Origin: Nitriliruptorales bacterium
GTDB lineage: Bacteria; Actinomycetota; Nitriliruptoria; Euzebyales; Egibacteraceae
Length of the DNA stretch: 9,797 nucleotides
Assembly: GCA_007126835.1 (NCBI GenBank)
Contig: SLAO01000012.1
Coordinates: 1 to 9,797, forward strand
Direction: 5' to 3'
The first letter of the stretch is position 1. Every line of letters begins with the position of its first letter. Made by a program: the position numbers and the translations under genes. Below, in pieces: positions 5,549 to 9,797 of this stretch. A model generated the notes under the pieces. The model did not search any database. It saw nothing but the letters and a program-made list of their open reading frames with translations, and was not told the DNA's origin.

Positions 5549-7942
5549 TCACCCGAGGTCGACGATCTGCGCTCCGCGCCCTTCGCAGCAGTCGCAGGTG
5601 ACCGTGAACGACTCGGTCAGCCCCTGGCTCACGTTCTTGCGCGTCATCTGGACGAGACCGAGCTTGGAGATCTCCATCACCCGCGACTTCGTCTTGTCGC
5701 GCGCGAGCTCGCGCTTGAAGCGCTTGAGGACCTCATCGCGGTTGGCGGGCACCACCATGTCGACGTAGTCGATGACGATGATCCCGCCCATGTCGCGCAG
5801 GCGCAGCTGCCGGGCGATCTCGTCGGCGGCCTCCAGGTTGTTGCGCAGGACCGTCTCCTCGAGGTTGTCCTTGCCCACGAACCGGCCGGTGTTGACGTCG
5901 ATGACCCACATCGCCTCGGTCTTCTCGATGATGAGGTAGCCACCGGACTTCAGCCACACCTTCTTCTCGAGCGCCCGCCGGATCTGCGTGGTCACCTCGT
6001 AGGCGTCGAACAGCGGCGTCTCCCCGGAGTAGACGCTGACCTTGTCCACGTGCTCGGGGCTGACGTCTGCGAGATAGTCCTTGACGTCCGCGCCCAGCTG
6101 CTCGTCGTCGAGAACCAGCTCGGTGTACTCGGGACCGAAGATGTCCCGGATCACGCGGATGACCAGGCCCGGCTCCTCGTAGACGGGCTCGAGGGTCTTG
6201 ACCTTGTTGGCCCGCTGCTCGACCTGCTTCCACTTCGCGGTGATGCGCTTGACGTCGGCTTCGAGCTGTTCGCGGGTAGCGCCTTCGGCGGCGGTGCGGA
6301 CGATCAGGCCGAGCCCGTCGGGCTTGACGTCGCCCAGGATCGACCGCAGCCGGTCCCGTTCGGCATCGGTCAGCTTGCGGGAGATGCCCAAGGTCCCCTC
6401 GCCTTGAGCCAGCACGCAGAACCGTCCAGCGATCGACAGGTTCTGGGTCAGGCGCGCCCCCTTGCTGCCCATGGGGTCCTTGGTGACCTGCACGAGGACG
6501 GACTGACCCGGCTTGAGGGTCTGCTCGATGCGGGGCACCTCGTCGTCGAGGTCGGACTCGTCGTAGTTGACCTCGCCGGCGTACAGGACCCCGTTGCGCC
6601 CCTTGCCGATGTCGACGAACGCGGCCTCCATGCCGGGCAGGACGTTCTGCACGCGGCCCTTGTAGATGTTGCCGACGTAGGACACGTCCTCCTTGCGAGT
6701 GACGTAGTGCTCGACGAGGTCGCGTTCTTCGAGGACGGCGATCTGGGTGCGCTGCTCGCCGACGTTGACCAGCATCCGCTTTGGAGGGCCCTCGGTGATC
6801 GCCCGGCGGGTCTCTTCACTGACGCCGCCGGTGGGCTGGCGGCGTCCCCTGCTACCGGTGCCACCGCGACCGCCGCCACGGCCGTGGTCGCCCCGACGTT
6901 GACGCCGCTGCGACGACGACCGTCCCGGCGCCTGCTTCGACCGGCCCTTGGCGGCCGGAGCGTCGCTCTTGTCGCCCTGGCCGGACTTGGCGGCACCCTT
7001 GCCGCCCTTGCCGCGTTGGCCGCTCCGGGCCGTGGCCTCGTCCCCGCTGCGGTCCATGGTGGCGGCGTCGGACTCGCCGCTGGCCACGTCGGGATCAGCA
7101 CTGGCCGCATCCGATCCGGCAGCGGGAGCGTCGGGATCCACGTCGGAGCGAGCAGCCCTCGTGTCAGGGTCGGCGTCGGGATCAGCAGTGGGTGCGTCGG
7201 GGCCCCCAAGCCCCGCGCCGGGCTCGGGAGTCGTCGCGTCGTCACCCACCGGGGAGGGAACGTCAGCACCGGTGGTCTGAGCGGCGCCCGCGATCTCCTC
7301 ACCGTCGGTCACGGGGGCGTCGGTGCCCTGCGCGTCAGTGCCCTGAGCGTCGGTTCCCGCGGCATCCGCCGCGTCGCTGTCGACGTCACCGTCGCCGCCA
7401 CCACGGCCCCGACCGCCTCGGCCTCGTCCTCCCCGCCGGCCACGACGACGCTTGCGCCGGACCTTGGCCTGGCCGTCGTCGCCTTCGTCCTCGGCCCCGC
7501 CGCTTTGCTCATCGTCCGCGGGAGTCGCATCGCCATCCGCATCGGTCCCGTTGGCTGCGTCGCCCGGTGCATCGTCCCTGGCGGTCGCAGCGCCAGCGGT
7601 CGCAGCGCGGGCGGTCGCACTGGCGTCGGTCGCGCCGGCGTCGGCCTCGCCGGCAGACGACTGATGCGCCCCGCCGCCACCGGGCTGACCCGCCCCGCCG
7701 GCGCCCGCTCCATCGTCCGCCCCGGCGTCGGATTGGCCCTCGGCGCCCTCGGGAGGTGCCTGCGGCCGCTGGGATCGGCTTCTGGTGCGGGTCCGCACGC
7801 GCGTGCGCCGCTCTGACGAGGCCGTCGATGCGTCGTCGGCTACGGCATCGGAGGCTGCCGGGTCCTGCTCGTCAGGTGCCGAGTCGTTCGTGTCCTCCGG
7901 CTCCGGCTCGGTTGTCTCGTTGTCGTGCTGTTCGTCGGTCAC
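5549..7942 (-). CDS. rne: Rne/Rng family endoribonuclease with long RGG-rich N-terminal arm
   Basis: RNase E/G cuts single-stranded, 5'-monophosphorylated RNA in mRNA decay and rRNA/tRNA processing. The 797-residue protein has a disordered N-terminal arm (1 to about 380) made of acidic/Ala-rich stretches and three Arg/Gly-rich patches (45-59, 160-183, 345-368). The catalytic part follows: an S1 domain (YVGNIYKGRVQNVLPGMEAA, 422-441), the 5'-sensor VRTAAEG (548-554), and the metal-binding aspartates D682 in DVNTG and D728 in DYVDM. The Zn-link cysteines are at 783 and 786 (CDCC instead of the usual CPxC). It stops 11 residues after that motif, with no C-terminal scaffold. I chose the GTG at 7940-7942, which has GAAGG 9 bases upstream; the start lies in low-complexity sequence and is less certain. 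The 5' end overlaps the DUF2344 gene by 71 bases. Reading it as RNase G is possible, but the arm fits actinobacterial RNase E. Confidence 0.94.
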   Translation of the reverse strand: MTDEQHDNETTEPEPEDTNDSAPDEQDPAASDAVADDASTASSERRTRVRTRTRSRSQRPQAPPEGAEGQSDAGADDGAGAGGAGQPGGGGAHQSSAGEADAGATDASATARAATAGAATARDDAPGDAANGTDADGDATPADDEQSGGAEDEGDDGQAKVRRKRRRGRRGGRGRGGRGRGGGDGDVDSDAADAAGTDAQGTDAQGTDAPVTDGEEIAGAAQTTGADVPSPVGDDATTPEPGAGLGGPDAPTADPDADPDTRAARSDVDPDAPAAGSDAASADPDVASGESDAATMDRSGDEATARSGQRGKGGKGAAKSGQGDKSDAPAAKGRSKQAPGRSSSQRRQRRGDHGRGGGRGGTGSRGRRQPTGGVSEETRRAITEGPPKRMLVNVGEQRTQIAVLEERDLVEHYVTRKEDVSYVGNIYKGRVQNVLPGMEAAFVDIGKGRNGVLYAGEVNYDESDLDDEVPRIEQTLKPGQSVLVQVTKDPMGSKGARLTQNLSIAGRFCVLAQGEGTLGISRKLTDAERDRLRSILGDVKPDGLGLIVRTAAEGATREQLEADVKRITAKWKQVEQRANKVKTLEPVYEEPGLVIRVIRDIFGPEYTELVLDDEQLGADVKDYLADVSPEHVDKVSVYSGETPLFDAYEVTTQIRRALEKKVWLKSGGYLIIEKTEAMWVIDVNTGRFVGKDNLEETVLRNNLEAADEIARQLRLRDMGGIIVIDYVDMVVPANRDEVLKRFKRELARDKTKSRVMEISKLGLVQMTRKNVSQGLTESFTVTCDCCEGRGAQIVDLG
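7319..7363 (-). repeat. three 15-bp tandem units within rne
   Basis: Units at 7319-7333, 7334-7348 and 7349-7363 follow the pattern GTCGGTGCCCTGCGC with a few substitutions. They encode a GTDAQ-type pentapeptide repeated in the disordered arm (residues about 196-210). The 15-bp period keeps the reading frame. Confidence 0.7.
7581..7655 (-). repeat. five degenerate 15-bp tandem units within rne
   Basis: Units starting at 7581, 7596, 7611, 7626 and 7641 follow the pattern GCGGTCGCAGCGCCA, with divergence growing towards the right. They encode the Ala/Thr-rich stretch around residues 97-121 of the RNase arm. The unit is a multiple of three, so copy changes would be in frame. Confidence 0.7.
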
Positions 7943-8690
7943 GGGTGGCCGCCTTCGGTGATCTCGTATTGGGTTGCGGCGACAGCAGGTCACCGCTCAG
8001 GGCCTCGACGAGGCCCTCCTGGTTCGGCTCGCCTTGCGCGACGCGTGTGACCAGCGTCGGCTCGGCAAGCGGCGCGCCCGTGTCAGTTCGGGCAGCGCGG
8101 TCGAGCGCCTGGTGCACCTCGGATGGGCGCATCGGCGGCTCGACGTGGTGGACCGTCGCACGGACGGTCGCGTGCACGTCGTCGTCTTCGTCGGTGATGT
8201 CAGCAAAAAGCGTGTGGATCGCCGGTCGCAGATCCAAGGTGGTGATCTCGCCCTTGCGGTCGCGGTCGACCAGTGCCTCGTCAGCGGTCACCACGGAGTT
8301 GACCGCCGCGTCGAGCGTGCCGTGCTGATCGACCGGGTAGCGCAGGTCCCAGACGGAGGCGCGCAGCCACTTGGCCAGGCGCGGCGCTCCATCGGTCACC
8401 TCGACAGCGTCGAGGACCGCCATGCCCGCCGGGAAGGCCGCGTTCAGGTCCTCCATTGCGGGCTCCAGTTCGATCGGGGCGGCAAGAACCAGTTCGGCGT
8501 ACTCGCCCGTGGAGGCGTATCCCAGCGGCAGCGCGTCGGGAAAGCTCACCTTCGGGTGCGGGCTGAACCCCTCCGAGTAGGCGATGGGCACGTCCGCCTT
8601 GCGCAGCGCGCGTTCCCACAATCGTCCCAGATCGATGGCTGAGACGAACCGGAGCTTACCGGTCTTTTCGTACCTAACCCGCGCGCGCAC
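7872..8690 (-). CDS. TIGR03936/DUF2344 family radical SAM-linked protein
   Basis: This 272-residue protein belongs to the DUF2344 (TIGR03936) family, found beside or fused to TIGR03960 radical SAM proteins; its biochemical role is not established. The family signature is clear at the N-terminus: VRYEKTGKLRFVSAIDLGRLW (about 5-25) followed by ERALRKADVPIAYSEGFSPH and PKVSFPDALPLG (26-57). A second conserved stretch, PTLVTRVAQG, is at about 211-220. The GTG at 8688-8690 is the only plausible start near the conserved block; it overlaps the radical SAM stop by 17 bases and has no clear Shine-Dalgarno, so translation is probably coupled. The last 30 or so residues are Arg-rich, look non-conserved, and extend 71 bases over the rne start. 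Association with rne, L21, L27 and Obg suggests an RNA or ribosome role, but that is inference. Confidence 0.9.
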   Translation of the reverse strand: MRARVRYEKTGKLRFVSAIDLGRLWERALRKADVPIAYSEGFSPHPKVSFPDALPLGYASTGEYAELVLAAPIELEPAMEDLNAAFPAGMAVLDAVEVTDGAPRLAKWLRASVWDLRYPVDQHGTLDAAVNSVVTADEALVDRDRKGEITTLDLRPAIHTLFADITDEDDDVHATVRATVHHVEPPMRPSEVHQALDRAARTDTGAPLAEPTLVTRVAQGEPNQEGLVEALSGDLLSPQPNTRSPKAATRDRRTARQRDNRAGAGGHERLGT

Positions 8691-9797
8691 CGAGTATCGG
8701 CAGGTGCCCGGTCTGGTGCTGCAGATCCAGCCCAGGGCACACCCCGCAGTCGTAGCAGGGGATCCAGCGACAGTCCTCAAGCTCGGCCCCGGCAAGGGAG
8801 GCTTGGTAGTCCTCCCACAACCACGACTTCTCCAGCCCGCTGTCGAGGTGGTCCCATGGCAAGACCTCGTCCTCGTCGCGGTGACGCCCGGTGTACCAGG
8901 CGATGTCGACGCCGGTTTCGGCGCAGGCGCGGCGCCAGCGGTCGAGGTCGAACAGCTCGCTCCAGCCGTCGAAGCGCACGCCCAACGTGAACGCCCGCTC
9001 GATGGCGTCGGCGACACGGCGGTCGCCGCGGGCCAGGAGCCCTTCGACCACACCCGGCGCCGGGTCGTGGTAGCGCAGGTTGAGGTTCCGATCGGCCGAG
9101 ACCCGCTGCTTGAGAAGACCGAGCTTACGGTCGATCTCCTCTGGAGGGTCTTGTGCACACCACTGGAACGGGGTGTGCGGCTTGGGGATAAATCCCCCCA
9201 CCGACACGGTGACCTTGTTCTTCTTGCCGTACTGCCGACCGATCCCGAGCACCTTGAGCCCGAGCTCGGCGATGCCGAGCACGTCGGTGTCGGTCTCGGT
9301 GGGCAGCCCGATCATGAAGTACAGCTTGAGGTGTCGCCATCCGTTGGCGAAGGCAGTCTCGGCGGTGCGCAGCACGTCCGCCTCACTGACCATCTTGTTG
9401 ATGACCGCGCGCATGCGTTCGGTCCCGGCTTCCGGCGCGAACGTCAACCCCGTCCGGCGGCCGTCCCGAGTCAGCTCCTCGGCCAGGTCGACGTTGAACG
9501 CGTCCACCCTGGTCGAGGGCAGCGACAGGCTTGTCGCGGTGCCCTCGTAGGTGTCCGCCAGCTCGCCGCAGATGCCTTGGATCTCGGAGTGGTCCGCGCT
9601 GGACAGGCTGAGCAGCCCGACTTCCTCGAGGCCCGAGTTGCCCACACCCTCGGCCACCATGTCCTTGATGGTGTCCTTGGAGCGCTCGCGCACGGGTCGG
9701 GTGATCATCCCCGCCTGGCAGAACCGGCACCCTCGGGTGCACCCGCGGAAGATCTCCACCGAGTAGCGCTCGTGCACCGTCTCGGTCAGCGGGACGA
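8674..9797 (-). CDS. TIGR03960 family radical SAM protein, C-terminal part (5' end beyond window)
   Basis: The visible 373 residues are the radical SAM core and C-terminus of a TIGR03960-type protein, whose members usually run to about 600 residues with an N-terminal B12-binding-like domain that would lie outside this window. The reading frame is open to the right edge: VPLTETVHERYSVEIFRGC precedes CTRGCRFCQAGM. The cluster motif CxxxCxxC (codons at 9718-9741) ligates the 4Fe-4S cluster that cleaves S-adenosylmethionine. Other conserved parts are FAPEAGTERMR, LKLYFMIGLPTE and VSVGGFIPKPHTPFQW. A C-terminal cysteine group DCRWIPCYDCGVC (8737-8775 or so) may bind a second metal centre. The substrate of the family is not known. 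It overlaps the DUF2344 partner by 17 bases. Confidence 0.93.
   Translation of the reverse strand, partial: VPLTETVHERYSVEIFRGCTRGCRFCQAGMITRPVRERSKDTIKDMVAEGVGNSGLEEVGLLSLSSADHSEIQGICGELADTYEGTATSLSLPSTRVDAFNVDLAEELTRDGRRTGLTFAPEAGTERMRAVINKMVSEADVLRTAETAFANGWRHLKLYFMIGLPTETDTDVLGIAELGLKVLGIGRQYGKKNKVTVSVGGFIPKPHTPFQWCAQDPPEEIDRKLGLLKQRVSADRNLNLRYHDPAPGVVEGLLARGDRRVADAIERAFTLGVRFDGWSELFDLDRWRRACAETGVDIAWYTGRHRDEDEVLPWDHLDSGLEKSWLWEDYQASLAGAELEDCRWIPCYDCGVCPGLDLQHQTGHLPILGARAG

Noticed and set aside
5354..7816. An 820-codon open frame on the plus strand opposite rne.
   Set aside because: It is a shadow of the GC-rich RNase gene: low-complexity product, no Shine-Dalgarno, no family match, and the minus frame has clear RNase E/G motifs.
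1..9797. Mobile elements, CRISPR array, tRNA or rRNA genes.
   Set aside because: I saw no transposase, integrase, regularly spaced repeats with spacers, or tRNA/rRNA signatures on either strand.

Overview
This is a very GC-rich window with strong G/C bias at third codon positions, GTG starts alongside ATG, and hairpin terminators without T-runs. The gene order and the protein families point to a high-GC actinobacterium (Actinomycetota). The Obg carries a C-terminal OCT-type domain, and the RNase E/G has a long low-complexity N-terminal arm, as in actinobacterial RNase E. This assignment is inference from context; no rRNA or marker outside these genes is present to confirm it.

Layout: almost everything is on the minus strand, so it reads from right to left. 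At 9797-8674 is the C-terminal part of a TIGR03960-type radical SAM protein. It overlaps a TIGR03936/DUF2344 partner gene (8690-7872), which in turn overlaps a large RNase E/G gene (7942-5549). A 337-bp intergenic region follows. It holds a perfect 21-bp hairpin, a second smaller hairpin, and the best promoter in the window (TTGACG-17-TAGACT), which drives rplU (L21) and rpmA (L27). After a 150-bp gap with a GC-rich hairpin come obgE (ribosome-assembly GTPase) and proB (glutamate 5-kinase), joined by a GTGA start/stop overlap. Next is a plus-strand gene for an unrecognised 169-residue coiled-coil protein (1522-2031), convergent with proB and divergent from proA. proA (gamma-glutamyl phosphate reductase) and the first 38 codons of nadD close the left end.

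The genes fall into three themes: RNA processing and ribosome assembly (RNase E/G, L21, L27, Obg), the first two steps of proline synthesis (ProB, ProA), and the start of a NAD synthesis gene (NadD). The order rne-rplU-rpmA-obgE-proB-proA-nadD is a familiar conserved block. The departures worth a look are the opposite-strand coiled-coil gene that splits proB from proA, with a shared bidirectional terminator over the proB stop codon; the RGG-rich N-terminal arm of the RNase with no C-terminal tail; the very long perfect hairpin after the RNase gene; and an unusual L27 N-terminus. I see no mobile element, CRISPR array, tRNA or rRNA. I do not see a clearly new multi-gene system; the least explained parts are the coiled-coil gene and the radical SAM/DUF2344 pair.
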